Below, in pieces: positions 1 to 10,701 of a stretch of DNA of 64,000 bases. The stretch covers positions 127,321,464 through 127,385,463 of the forward strand of contig NC_072796.1 of assembly GCF_028583425.1 (NCBI RefSeq), read 5' to 3'. How positions within the stretch are numbered: the first letter of the stretch is position 1; each line of letters opens with the position of its first letter. The notes below the pieces were generated by a model that was not told where the DNA came from, did no database searches, and saw only the letters and a list, made by a program, of their open reading frames with translations. Origin of the DNA: Eublepharis macularius (Eukaryota; Chordata; Lepidosauria; Squamata; Eublepharidae). A program made the position numbers and the translations under genes.

Positions 1-608
1 ATAACTTTCTGTCTGTGCCAGGGAAATAGGCAATGATGAAGCATTGTAGGGAAAAAAAATTGGCTTCAACTCTGGGTGATCGTGATGGTTTAATTTGCGG
101 TTCGGTAACCCTCTCTGGCTTTTGCATCAGCAGCAGCTTCAAAGAATTGACCATCTCCCCAGCTGATAGCTGCAGACATGTGGTGAAGCATCGCCTTCTT
201 GATAAAGAAACAAAATTAAAACCCCAACCCGAATCCTGCGCCAAAAAAACCCTGAATACCACAACCTCCATGCATTATGCAAATCAAACACGCATGGATA
301 ATTGCTCTTATTTTGCATAATTTATTATGCAGTACTCACTCATTTGCATGATTTATTTTCTCATTGCTAGTCCCCCACACTCGACTGCTAAAGGTACTGT
401 TACTGGGGAGCTGGAGTACACATCTCGATCAAGTAGTAAATGAAGAAGTGGGGGGCGTTGAGACTTTTTTCAGCCTTCTGCAAAAAAGCCATTTGGGGCC
501 ATTTTTCACCAAGTGTTCCAAACAGGGAAACAAAAGTTTTGTAGCTTGCCCACCCAATGCCTGTTCAGAGCAATGTTTCTTGCTCTCGCTTTTAGTTGGC
601 TTTGTGAC
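1..608. other. No gene seen; octamer-like motifs at 270-360
   Basis: Mixed-composition sequence without a convincing exon. Between 270 and 360 there are several ATGCAAAT, TTTGCAT and TTTGCATAATTTA motifs. Part of this resembles 35775-35850, so it may belong to an old dispersed repeat. Confidence 0.4.
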
Positions 609-1034
609 TAGAGATGGGCACAAACCTGAAAAAAACCAAGCCATGCAGTTCATGGTTCATCAAATTTCATGAACCACGAACTTTCATGAACCTGCCCCTG
701 GTTCGCGAACCGGTTCATTTGGTTCATGAAAATGTCACATCCAGGTCAGAAAATCATCACTTCCAGGTCAGTGGAAGGTCACTTCCAGGCCAGAAGAAGG
801 TCACTTCCGGGTCAGCAGAAGGTTTACAGGAAGTCCATCCCCAGTTGCCTAGGAAATTGATTGATTGGCACCCAGCTGTCTACAGTGACGAACCAAAAAA
901 CAAACCAAATGAACCAGCCTAAAGTTTGTAGTGGTTCATCAGAAATGGGATCTGACAAACCGCGGTTCACGAACCACGAACTGGCCTGGTCCATGCTTAA
1001 TTTTGGTTTGTATTTCAGTTCATGCCCATCTCTA
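609..1034. mobile_element. hAT-type non-autonomous element, TAGAGATGGGCA tips
   Basis: Inverted tips TAGAGATGGGCA and TGCCCATCTCTA enclose 426 bases rich in GAACC/GGTTC and foldback repeats. It is flanked on both sides by the same 8 bases, TTTGTGAC, the target duplication length of hAT transposons. No transposase frame is present, so movement would have relied on a partner. Two more copies lie at 15258-16081 and 35955-36270. Confidence 0.85.
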
Positions 1035-1690
1035 TTTGTGACTTCATCAGTTGCATCTCTGTTGTTCAGAGGGTGACACACAATGGGGTCCACACATCAC
1101 TGGATACGGCACGGTTTTTTGGTGTGGCCAAAATAATCAAGTAAGTGATTGTTTGATATACCACAGAAATAGCAAAATATCCACCAGTGTGTTGACGCAG
1201 CCTGTGAAGAAGGATATAACTGGGTTATACTTTGAAGCAATTAGAAATAAAACACCAATATTATAATACCCCAGTACAGAACTGTGGTGCGGCCTCATTT
1301 GGAATACTGTGCGCAGTTCTGGTCACCGTATCTCAAAAAGGACATGGCAGAACTGGGGAAAAAAATACAGAAGAAAACAACCAAGATGATTAAGGGGTTG
1401 AAGCACCTTTCTTTTGAGAGAAGGCCGAAGAGTCTGGGATTTTTCAATTTAGGAAAAAAAAAACAGGTAAGGGGCGGCATGATAGTGGTTAATAAAATTA
1501 CTAAGGTCTCCACCTCTACTCACTAACTCTGCAGAGCCTTGTGCTTGCCACACGTAATGGTGGTTTGAAAATGATAGTTTGAAAAGCTATTTTGCCTCTT
1601 GCCAAAAGAGTTGCAGCTGCATCAGATAAAGCACTAGCAATAGCAGTCATCCATTTTTTGGCAAATGCTAGCCAAAAGTTGCTAGATAAC
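1035..1690 (+). mobile_element. CR1 LINE ORF2 fragment (about 1270-1485) in otherwise unassigned DNA
   Basis: The frame from 1284 reads MVRPHLEYCAQFWSPYLKKD and later KMIKGLKHLSFE, the C-terminal part of CR1 reverse transcriptase after the palm. The frame is shifted and decayed beyond about 1480 and no 3' end is seen. The rest of the interval shows nothing recognisable. Confidence 0.7.
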
Positions 1691-1895
1691 AAATAGCATA
1701 CTTTGCCCTCCTCAGTGGGGGCCTAAAGCAGCTGACATTGTTCTCCTGTCCTCCTTTTGATCCTCACAACAACTGTGTAAAATAGGCGTGGCTGAGAGTG
1801 TCTGAGTGGCCCGAGGTCTGCCAGCAACTTTCAGGGGCAGAGATTTGAACATGGAATTCGTTGATCGTAGTCTGACAGTCTAACCAGGACACAAC
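1690..1895 (-). repeat. tRNA-derived SINE (MIR-like), degraded
   Basis: Read on the minus strand, a tRNA-like head with a degenerate B box near 1845 is followed by the usual body (complement of CCTCACAACAACTGTG) and a tail near 1690. It is strongly diverged, so old. Confidence 0.55.
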
Positions 1896-1934
1896 ACAGA
1901 CTCTGATAGGATGAGGAAGTTAAGCCCCTCCCCT

Positions 1935-2300
1935 CGATTTGTCAGAGATGGGATATTTTCTCGTCTCCCTATCTGTGCTGCCTGCACTTTCCTGGCTTCT
2001 CATGAGTAAACCTTTGCAAATAGAAAAGAGATGTCATAAAGCTAATCTGTGCCAAGAGAGTCTGGGTCCCTTCATTTTTAGTACTGCAATTTCCACCATC
2101 GTCCTGAAGGCGAAAGCCAGTTTTAAGACTCCGAGCTTTAATTTCTGGACGGATCTGCCTGCCCCAAACTGAACCCCTCTGCTGCCACTGGAAATAGTAA
2201 AGGGAGGTTGTGATGGTGACCTGGGCAAGGATGTTCTGATTCTCTTTGTATTCGACACTGCAACTCCCATCACCATTCCAAAGCAGGGGCAAATTTTGAG
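1935..2300. repeat. Divergent ~175-bp tandem unit, class unknown
   Basis: Two diverged units in tandem: aligned landmarks AATAGAAAAGAGATGTC at 2019 and AATAGTAAAGGGAGGTTG at 2194 lie 175 bases apart, with shared downstream TACTGCAATTTCCACC / GACACTGCAACTCCCATC. A third unit occurs at 3497-3670. No coding capacity or known family recognised. Confidence 0.5.
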
Positions 2301-2302
2301 GC

Positions 2303-2538
2303 TGCCAGTTTGATGTAGTGGTTAAGACCAGCAGGACTCTAATGTGGAGATCTGGGTGTGATTCCCCATTCTTCTGCTTGAAGCCAGCTGGGTGACCTCG
2401 GGGCAGTCACAGCTCTCTCAGAGCTCTCTCAGCCCCACCCACCTCACAGGATGATTGTTGTGAGGATAATAACAACATGCTTTGTAAAACATTCTGAACG
2501 GGTGTTAAGTTATCCTGAAGGATGGTATATAAATTTAA

Positions 2539-2587
<49 letters not shown>

Positions 2588-2588
2588 A
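2303..2588 (+). repeat. tRNA-derived SINE ending in (GTT)16
   Basis: Head GATGTAGTGGTTAAGACC (A-box region) and GGTGTGATTCCCC (B-box region), then body and a tail resembling L2-type LINE ends (CTGAAGGATGGTATATAAAT), closed by a pure GTT array at about 2539-2587. Same family as copies at 18764, 30177, 47900 and 57915. The GTT tail makes poly-Leu or poly-Asn open frames that are not genes. Confidence 0.85.
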
Positions 2589-2639
2589 CTTGCAACAAAG
2601 CCTGTTGTGGAAAAAAATACAATGGACTCTAGAAAGCGG

Positions 2640-3105
2640 AGGGCGGGCAAGCAGGCATCCCCTCCTCCTCCATCACTGATCCTGGCTGGATGAAGGCAGA
2701 GGGGGTGGGCATGGCCACCTCCTCTGTGCTTGATCTCCACTGAGTGAAGGGGGGCGGGCATTGCCTCCTGCTCCACACCTGATCCTGGCTGGGTGAAGCG
2801 GGGGTGGGCATTGCCACCTGTTCCACTCCTGATCATGGCCAGGTGAAGCGGGGGTGGGCATTGCCACCTGCTCCACTCCTGATCCCAGCAGGGTTAAGAT
2901 GGGGATTGGGCATTGCCACCTGCTCTGCTCCTGATCCCAGCTGGGTGAAGGTGGGGGTGGGCATTGCCATCAGCTTTGCTCCTGATCCCAGCTGGGTGAA
3001 GACGAGGGGCGGGCGTTTCCACCTCTATGCTCCTGATCCCAGCTGGGTGAAGGTGAGGGCAAGGGGCAGGCATTGCTGCCTGCTCCATGCCTGATCCCGG
3101 CCTGG
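2640..3105. repeat. Minisatellite, about nine 50-57 bp units
   Basis: The phrase CTGATCCCAGCTGGGTGAAG recurs with variants at about 2676, 2730, 2779, 2829, 2879, 2931, 2982, 3033 and 3091. Each unit also holds GTGGGCATTGCCACCTGCTCC. Spacing is mostly 50-52 bases; 51 being divisible by three gives short repeat-bearing frames on both strands that are not genes. Confidence 0.9.
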
Positions 3106-3496
3106 GCTTCCCACTGCGGCGTGCTCTCTGAAGGTCTGGCTGCCTCATCTGGTCTTCCCTCCACAGCAGCGCCTTCTGGTGGTGCACCAGGGCAGGAAGT
3201 GAGTTGTCTTGAATATGCTTAGCCTTTTATATAGTGGCATGAGTTATGCCTGCCAAAGACAACCAAAGTTTCCAATGCAAAAAGTGTGGGGAAGGGCACA
3301 GCTTCTGGAGATTACATGGGATAAAATAGGCTTTTTTGTATATATATTTTTTTATTTTTAAACAAATAAGGGAACAGAAGAAAAAAGGGGGAAAGAAGAG
3401 CAGAAATGTGAAACTTTAAAGAAAATTTAGGACACATAACAAGGACTATCAAACTACAGTGAACATATAACCTTTAAAATGCAATTTCCAGTGATA

Positions 3497-3670
3497 TTAC
3501 ATATTCATGTTCAAAAATATTTGATCCTCTTCCTGTTTGGCACTGCAACTCCCATCCTGTAGCTGGGGGACAATTTTGAGACACCGAGCTTCAATTTCTG
3601 AAGAATTATGCATGCCACAGAAAGATGGACAGAGCCTTTCATTACTATAGAATAATAATGGGTAGAGAAC
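3497..3670. repeat. Third copy of the ~175-bp unclassified unit
   Basis: GGCACTGCAACTCCCATCC and GAGACACCGAGCTTCAATTT match the units at 1935-2300. It stands alone here, just before a foldback element. Confidence 0.5.
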
Positions 3671-3830
3671 GGCCATTTCCACACTGCTTACCTTCCCTCG
3701 GAACGACCCGGAACATCACGAAAAAACGTGGAAGATCGCGCAAATCTCGCGTGAGAAAATGCAATCTTCTGCGTTTTTTGCGCTATGTTCCAGGTTGTTC
3801 CGAGGGAAGGTAAGCAGTGTGGAAACGGCC
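3671..3830. mobile_element. Foldback MITE, GGCC..TTCCACACTGC tips
   Basis: A 160-base near-perfect palindrome: arms of about 34 bases read GGCC(A/G)TTTCCACACTGCTTAC from each end inwards, with an AT/CG-mixed centre. No clear target duplication. Tips resemble those of the elements at 24328-24593 and 22594-24272, so a shared transposase source is possible. Superfamily undecided (PIF/Harbinger-like or hAT-like). Confidence 0.75.
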
Positions 3831-4262
3831 AGAGTGGTGGACAGAAGAAACTTTTTCTCCCTCTCTCAAAATACTAGAAGTCGAGGAGGGAGAGTCCAAT
3901 AAAGTTTATGGGCAGTAGATTCATGACGGACATAAGAAAATACTTCTTTACTCAACAAGAGATTAAAATGTGGAATTTGCTGCCAGAGGATGTAGTAATG
4001 GCCACAGATATAGGCAGCTTTAAAGAGAGATTAGGGAGATTTGTGGAGGATAAGCCTATCAGTGGCTACTAGCGATGGTGACTAAAGGGACCCTCCACAT
4101 TCAGAGGCAGTCAACCTCTGAATATCAGTGCGAGGGGCAATATCAACCTCTATCCCCTGTTGTTGGCCTTCCAGGGCAACAGGCTGGCTGCTGTGTGAAA
4201 CAGATGCTGGACTACACGAACTACTGATCTGATCTGGTAGGGTTTTTCTTATGTTCTTGCAT
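3831..4262 (+). mobile_element. CR1-type LINE 3' end
   Basis: Codes, with breaks, for the end of CR1 ORF2 (a WNLLPEDVV-like phrase, then FKERLGRFVEDKPISGY and stop near 4070), followed by a 3' UTR that ends GATCTGATCTGGTAGGG and TCTTATGTTCTTG, typical of CR1 ends. 5' truncated. Confidence 0.75.
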
Positions 4263-4506
4263 TTGCCCCCACAATCTCTGGACCATTCCTGGAGAGAGTC
4301 CCATGGAAAAGACAGGTCATCACAGGGACGTTCTTCCGAATAAGGATCAGAGACGCTATTTCAGTTCCTGCCTGCAAGCAAGGCAGTGTGAGTTTTCTAT
4401 CATACAATCATTTCCCAGGCTGGGAGAATGTAAAATATCCATGCATTAAAGAAAATGAGCAATCTTGGATGGGAAATACAACATCTTCTAGTACCAGGAA
4501 GATTTA

Positions 4507-4715
4507 AAGGTGGTGGAACTCAGTGGATTGCCCTCCGAGAAAATGGTCACATGGCTGGTGGCCCCTCCACCTGATCTCCAGACAGGGGGGGAGTTTAGAT
4601 TGCCCTCTCAACTCCCCTCTGTCTGGAGATCAGGGGGCGGGGCCACCAGCCATGTGACCATTTTCAAGAGGTCCCGGAACTCCGTTCCCCCGTGTTCCCC
4701 CTGAAAAAAAGCCCT
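4507..4715. mobile_element. hAT-type foldback, CAGGGC tip, left end lost
   Basis: The inner arms GGTCACATGGCTGGTGGCC and the complement GGCCACCAGCCATGTGACC flank a short centre; the right end closes with CTGAAAAAAAGCCCTG. The matching left tip is missing. Same family as 20182, 28390, 30618 and 10563. Confidence 0.8.
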
Positions 4716-5107
4716 GGCCTTCTCTCTTATTCATTTGCCAGGAGGTTATTTCTTCCAATAATTCTTAATCAACCTTGAATGTCAGGGACCAGTCTTGTTG
4801 CCCTGAAGGCTCTCCAATGTCACTTAAGCTCTACAGACCGATTAGCGTCTGTCAGATGCAGGATTTGAACCAAATCATGTTGCGGCACATTCACTGGTAA
4901 CAATCTGCTCCTTGGTCGATCTTTCAATGGTATTTTAATCTGTCGGTTGTCTGTTCTTATGATCTATGTCTTTTGCTAGGCTGGGTTTTTTAAGGCTGTA
5001 TTTTAATTGATCTCTTTTAATGTTTGACTGTATTAATTTTATTTGGTAAGTTGCCTTGGGCAGGTTCCTGGGGAGAAAGTATAATTTTTTTTCTAAATAA
5101 ATAAATA
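4716..5107 (+). mobile_element. L2-like LINE 3' end (about 4880-5107) after unassigned DNA
   Basis: T-rich text followed by GTAAGTTGCCTTGGGCAGG and a tail TAAATAAATAAATAG resembles the 3' UTR of L2/CR1 LINEs (the usual gccttgagc...gcggtatataaat motif in diverged form). No coding part seen. Confidence 0.5.
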
Positions 5108-5616
5108 GTACATAAAAGCTGGCTTCTTTTAAAAAAAACATAAATCCAAAAAGGTACTTGCTCCTGTTTTCACACAGAGAATTTTGCTAAATGTGCCCTT
5201 GATGAAATTTCAAGTGGAGGCTCTGAAAGAGATTTTAGCTGCTTGGGGGAACTACATTAATTCTGTGCATGTCTTCTATTCCTTACTTTTACAGACGGTA
5301 ACTATTTCTTTATTTAGATCAGGGACGGTCAACTCATGGCCCACTAGCCGTATCTGGTATCTGAAGGAAACGTAGCTGCCGCTGGCAGCAGCCCTGACAA
5401 AATGTGTTATTCATGCTGCAAAGAAACTTTTGTTTACAATCTCACTGTTGAGAAAAAAGAAACAACAAGCAAGTGTACTTTATATACTTTTTTGGCCTGC
5501 TTTCAGTGCATTCGTTCTTTAAAAAAAATCATCACTAATTTCATACTGATTTTTCAGGATGTGCGTTCACCCCAGCAAAACATGAAGAGGTTTCATCCAG
5601 TCGTGGTGGGCAGCTT
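5108..5616. other. No feature recognised
   Basis: AT-rich unique-looking sequence with short chance frames only. Confidence 0.4.
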
Positions 5617-5758
5617 TAGTAGAAGAGCAAGATTCAGGTCCAGAAGCACCTTAAATACCAACTAGATTTCCAGGATATGACCAGAGGACATGATTGAAAG
5701 CTCATACCCTGGAAATCTAGTTGGTCTTTAAGGAGCCACTGAATCTGATTCTTGCTTT
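5617..5758. repeat. Inverted pair of the hammerhead-like repeat family
   Basis: Left arm AGAGCAAGATTCAGGTCCAG with AGCACCTTAAATACCAACTAG is mirrored by CTAGTTGGTCTTTAAGG and CTGATTCTTGCTTTT on the right. This is the 3' part of the dispersed family described at 49283-49492, present twice head to head; the motif centre itself is decayed here. Confidence 0.6.
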
Positions 5759-5805
5759 TCATCCAGTCCTATGTGATTCACCAGACAGGAGTCCTCATAC
5801 CCAGA

Positions 5806-6025
5806 TAGGGTTGCCAGCCTCCAGTTAGTGGCTGGAGATCTCCCGGAATTACAACTGGTCTCCAGGCCACAGAGATCAGTTCACCTGGAGAAAATGGCTA
5901 CTTTGGCGGGGTGGAGTCTATGGAATTATGCCATGCCAAGGTTCTTTCCCTCCCCAAACCCCACTTTCTCCAGGTTTCACTCCCCAGATCTCCAGGAATT
6001 TCCGAACTTGGAGCTGGCAACCCTA
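5806..6025. mobile_element. hAT-type foldback, TAGGGTTGCCA tips
   Basis: Tips TAGGGTTGCCAGC and GCTGGCAACCCTA; the interior is itself a palindrome (CTGGAGATCTCCCGG, ACTGGTCTCCAGGCC). Flanking 8-mers TACCCAGA and CACCCAGA match 7 of 8, the hAT duplication length. Related copies: 26257, 26852, 32551, 33687, 46575 and 48445. Confidence 0.8.
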
Positions 6026-6033
6026 CACCCAGA

Positions 6034-6801
6034 AGGTCTCCAGCAGACAAGAAGCTGTCTTGCATGGACCACTGGAGTTGTGGAGTCATCCGGACTGGAC
6101 TTTGGGAAAGAAATACAGAGTCATCATAACTCATGCTCTCAGCGAGAGAAGGGGCAAAAGCAGGACGTAGCTTTGCATTTAAGGGATAGCACAAAATGTG
6201 AGTCTCAACGCAGCCCCAGAAATGTCCTGCCAGCATGGGAGTTTGGATTGTTCCTTCTTTAATGGGGCATATGCAGGACTGGATAAAGACATGCTGAGGG
6301 CCTAACCTATGCCCAGCTTAAGAAGCCCTGGAAATGGAATTCGAGTGATTGTATTTGTTCCTCTTGTTGTAATATTTAGAAGCCCCTCGTCACCTGAAGG
6401 CCTGAAGTATAGTTTACTTAACTTGTGCATAAATCCCGCTCTCAGTATGTGACATGGAGAGTGATCAGTTGGAATCAGGGTGGGAGAACACAGCCTGGGT
6501 GGTCAGCAATGAAAAGTTCAAACCAAGATTCTTCCATGAAACTATCAAGAAGCCTTTTACTGTGTCGGATGTCGATGTCCGGATCAAATTATGGAAAAAT
6601 CGGACATTTTGTTGAGTTGGTAATATCTGACTGCATACCTCTACCCCAGCCACCTCGTCTACCCATGGCTTTCCCAAGTCACTACTGCACACTCTGGTTG
6701 TCAAAGAACACCACGATTTAACAATTGCAGAGCAGCACCCAGTGAAGCCAAAGTAATATTTTAGTTACCGGTGTTAGGCTGGTGCTCTGTCAGTATGCTT
6801 G
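6034..6801. other. No feature recognised
   Basis: No exon-like frame and no repeat recognised. Confidence 0.4.
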
Positions 6802-6809
6802 GTTCTAAG

Positions 6810-7233
6810 CAGGGGTCATTTCGTAGAAAAAGAGCTGGAGGAACTCATTAGCATAATTCATTAGCATATGCCATGCCTCTTGCCATCACTGGAAGTGTGT
6901 CATTGGTATAACTGATTTGCATATGTCACACCCCCTGACATCACCAATTCTGGCTGTTTTGGACCCAATCCTGGCCATTCAGGGCTGAAATTGGGCCCAA
7001 AATGGCAAAAAGGGGCTGAAAATGGCTGAAAAGGGGCCCCAAATGGTCAGGATCAGGCCACTGATGAGCGGGAGAGTGATCCACCACCCGTCAGAGGCCT
7101 GATCTGGGCCATTTCGGCCCCAATCCAGGCCGAAACGGGCACAAAATGGCAGGGCCACCTGACATGTGAGTGACCTCTTTGGGGAACTGCCGGAACTGCA
7201 TTCCTGTGCATTCCACCCTTGAAATGAGCCCTG
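6810..7233. mobile_element. hAT-type element, CAGGGGTCATTTC tips
   Basis: Left tip CAGGGGTCATTTCGTAGAAA and right tip CTTGAAATGAGCCCTG; identical 8-base flanks GTTCTAAG. The interior is built of degenerate GGCCC/GGGCC phrases and lacks a transposase. A second copy lies at 51012-51434 in the opposite orientation. Confidence 0.88.
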
Positions 7234-7241
7234 GTTCTAAG

Positions 7242-8425
7242 TTATTAGTTGAAGCTGCAGCAAGTCTCAGAGTTGGGTCGTTACTCATTGACTTCATGGG
7301 TCTATATAATCCTAAAGGCAATTATTTAGACTCAGCTGGGGGATGAGTTGGGTCGTAAATTTGCAAGGATAAGGCTGTTGTTTAAACCAAGATTGGTTTA
7401 AAGGCACAAACTGGTCTTTGAAGGGCAAAAAAAAAATGGCATACATTTTATATTGAACAAACGTATGTAGCAGTTGTGATGTTTGCAGCTTTTAGAGGTA
7501 GGTGCATAAGTTTATGATTTTAATGAGTTAAAAACTGGTCAGCTGCAACCCCTAAGAACACTTTCTCGGGAATAACACCAGAGCTGCTCAGGGTTGTTCC
7601 GTCACTTTACTTTTTCAACTGGAAATGGTACTACAGTTTGTATGATAGCATAGAAAGGTAGCCTTCTCCCTTGTGCAATGTTTTCAAAATAGTTTCAGAT
7701 TAGTTTGGAGAAATCCTCTTAATCTCTCTTTAACTCATTTCTTCCTGGAACCCAACAAACAGTTTGTTTTCCTTTTGTGAGGAATCTGGAGCCTGGTTTG
7801 AATCAGATTCCTTTTTTGTATTGCAGTGCACTTTGAATTACGAGCTCATAAAATTTATCTCCTGTGGTAGCAATACTACAATTTACTATGAGAGTAAATC
7901 CTCCGAAGAATAACTGAAAATTTAACTTTCATGGAAGGCCTGAGTGAAAAAGGAGCGAAAGCTGACTAACTTTCTTGCTTTCTCTTTCCTTCTTTCCTTT
8001 CACAGAGAAGGGAAACAAGTAAAAAGAAGAATGATCCAATCTGGTTTTCAGTGATGCATGATCTGGAAGCCATTCATAGCCATAGCTCAACAAACCAACA
8101 CATTGTGGTTTCTAGCAATGCAATGACAAAACAAAGATTGAGGTGACTTGGTGTAGTAGGCCTGCTCTACGGACATGTCCTGCCTATGAAGGATATGGCA
8201 AAGACTGTATTTGTGGGAGGGGACCTACAGATGCATGCTTACAACCTTAGACTGAGTTCAAATTCCCACTAGGGTCTAGGACCCCAAAAGATTCTGGGAA
8301 ATAAAAGAGGATTTCAGCAAAAAATCTTCTTTTCCATGAGAGAGAGAGAGAGAGAGAGAGAGTACTCTGGGGCTATATCTTTCAAAAGTAAGCTTTAGAA
8401 AAAGCAAGTCCCTCTTCAGTAACTA
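7242..8425. other. No gene; simple repeat (AG)n at 8337-8362
   Basis: Mostly unique-looking AT-rich DNA. A perfect AG dinucleotide array of about 13 units sits at 8337-8362. The part 7690-7900 looks repeat-free and may be conserved, but nothing in the sequence proves it. Confidence 0.4.
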
Positions 8426-8433
8426 TCTACACT

Positions 8434-9037
8434 CAGGTCTTTTTTTCAGCTGGAACGTGGAGGAACGGCATTCCGGCACTTCTCCAAAGAGATCACGTGT
8501 CTGGTGGCCTCACCCACCTGATTCTGTTTCCTCCAGAGCCCAGGCCAAGGCATCAGGCTCTTTAGCAGCAGCAATGCTGAGCCTCCATGCAAAGCAGGAG
8601 CAGGGCTTCCCCACCAATCAGCTGAAACAGTGCCTGGTGGAGAGAGACCCCTTCCCTGCTGCTCGAGTGAGCAACATGGAAGAGATCCCTTTAAACTTCA
8701 GCTGACTGGCAGGGCTTCTCCACCAGCCAGCTGAAGCAGCACCTGGCAGGGAGCATCCCCTTCTGTGCCACTCGAGCAAGCGACAGGAAGGGGGCCATTT
8801 AAACTTCAGCTGACTGGCTGAAGTTTGCCCCGCACAGCTTGCTTCAGCTGGAAGGAAGTCCCTGCCAGACAGCTGAAGCCACAAGGATTTAAAAGTTAAA
8901 GAGACCCTTTCCAGGGGCAGCCCTGCATGATGATGTCTCTTCCCAGAACTGATGTCATCGCACGGTCCTGGGAGCACACATGCGCAGTGCCAGCACTGAG
9001 TTCCATGACCTCTTTTCACAGGGAAAAAAAACCCCCG
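8434..9037. mobile_element. hAT-type element, CAG-Tn tips, diverged
   Basis: Starts CAGGTCTTTTTTTCAGCTGGAAC and closes with CTCTTTTCACAGGGAAAAAA, a diverged form of the CAGGGCTTTTTTTC tips. Flanks TCTACACT and TTTGCACT match 6 of 8. The interior holds repeated AGCTGACTGGC/GCCAGCTGAAG blocks and the CRE/ETS-like palindrome at about 8929-8963. No transposase. Confidence 0.65.
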
Positions 9038-9045
9038 TTTGCACT

Positions 9046-10554
9046 ATTTCAGATTTTTCAAAATACATACTTAAACAGAAGTTCTAATGCTCAGACTAGA
9101 ATTCCCCTTCCTAACCATAGCCTCCTCAACCAAGCACTGACATAATTGGAAAGATAACTTATGCATTCTACCCTCCCTTCCCCCAAATTATTTGATTCCA
9201 AACCTAAGCAATAGTTCCCGTGTTAATCTAAAATTTCTCTTTAGGCTTCTTGCCTCCTGTTCATTGCAGTACATGTTCGTGCACAAGGTTTCCCATGATT
9301 TACTTAGCCGGTCTTCATTTGTGGGAATGAATGCAAATGTTTTTATTTTGCTATAACCACTCTGGCAGTTATAATTAAATTTTCAGCCCATTCTGGAACG
9401 TACAGCATTAACATAATCTTTCTGCAGGCCTAGCGCTCATACAGATGGCAGCCGAGGAGCGCACACACATTTCCTCACAGTAAGCACAAAAGAGAAGCAC
9501 CAATACCTTCAGGATTGCTGACTCAGTATGTGCAGTGGGGAAACCTGGACATTTAAACATGATTGCTATACTCAGCTGACAGTGCTGTACGTGTTTAAAA
9601 TGTGCCGTTTTAAGCTTTTGTTCTTTTTTGGCACACACATTCAAAATGTAAAGTGTACATCGGTTCTAACTATAGACAACAATGAGGAAGTATTTGGAGG
9701 TCAAAGAGCTTCCATTTTATCAAGTTCATGTGGAGGATACGTGAACTGACAACAGAAGCGTGCCTGGAAGGGGAAGGGGGTCACTCAACTTCCTTCACGA
9801 ATTTGCCACAGAGCCAACCTGAGCTCTCAGAGATACACAACCGCTCTGAGGAATGGCTAGCATTAACGAAGGAAAGCCCAGATGGGCTCGGAAAGTTGCT
9901 GCCAGTGGAGGAAAAGCTTTTGCCTTTCTTCCAAGCTTTTTTCCCTGTGCAAAAACAGAGCAGGGGAGGGGAGAGTTTTCCCATTTCTGCTGCCACACAT
10001 GGAGGTATCGTGTGCACATGTGGCAGCGGAAGTGGGACCACCATGCCCACCCACCCCCACTTTTGCATGGGGAAAAATGCTTGAGAGAATGGCAAGAGCT
10101 TTCCCTCCCCCGGCAGCAGCTTTTCAAGTCCATTTCAAGTCATCTCTCTGAGCTCCTAGGTGTCTACATGAGCTGGAGTTGGATCTGTGGTGAACTCTTC
10201 ATGCAGGTAATGTTTAGAGTGACCCTCTAATTGTTTTGCAGGGAAATTCGTTCCCAGGGGTATGCGGGACTGTTTTGGATTGGGTCCACAGAACAAGAGG
10301 AGAAGCGGCTTCAATCTTCTTCCGACACTGTTTTCCTCATTTGAAAAGGTGATTTGATCCATTGGAGAAATTCACATCTAGCCCATCAGTACACGTAAGT
10401 ATCCCCAAAAGGAAATTGTGGCTTTGGGAGTTGTTTCAGATCAAGAAAATGTGCAGAAGGGAACTGCTTAAGCTCCCTTTCCTCACATGACATGGTCCCA
10501 ATCCTAACAAAACTCGAGGCACACATCCAAACTGAAGTCCTTAGTATGCTGTCA
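9046..10554. other. No feature recognised
   Basis: Unique-looking sequence; overlapping frames around 9780-10230 on both strands have no domain signature and are treated as chance. Confidence 0.4.
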
Positions 10555-10562
10555 GTTCTAGG

Positions 10563-10693
10563 CAGGGTTTTTTTCTGGGAAAAGAGGTGGCGGAAGTCTC
10601 AATGAGGAAGAAACACATGGAAGAAAAATAATATTATTTTCAAGCACTATTGCAGAGTATTTTCAAGAGGTGCTGGAACTGAAAAAAGCCCTG
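10563..10693. mobile_element. Short hAT-type element, CAGGG tips
   Basis: CAGGGTTTTTTTCTGGGAAA on the left and GAACTGAAAAAAGCCCTG on the right, with perfect 8-base flanks GTTCTAGG. Only 131 bases, an internally deleted member of the family at 28390-28635. Confidence 0.88.
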
Positions 10694-10701
10694 GTTCTAG
10701 G

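Noticed and set aside
2407-2836. Poly-Leu/poly-Asn frames
   Set aside because: Translation of the GTT microsatellite tail of a SINE.
9728-10230. Cluster of overlapping frames on both strands
   Set aside because: No splice context, domain or codon signal; mutual overlap points to chance.
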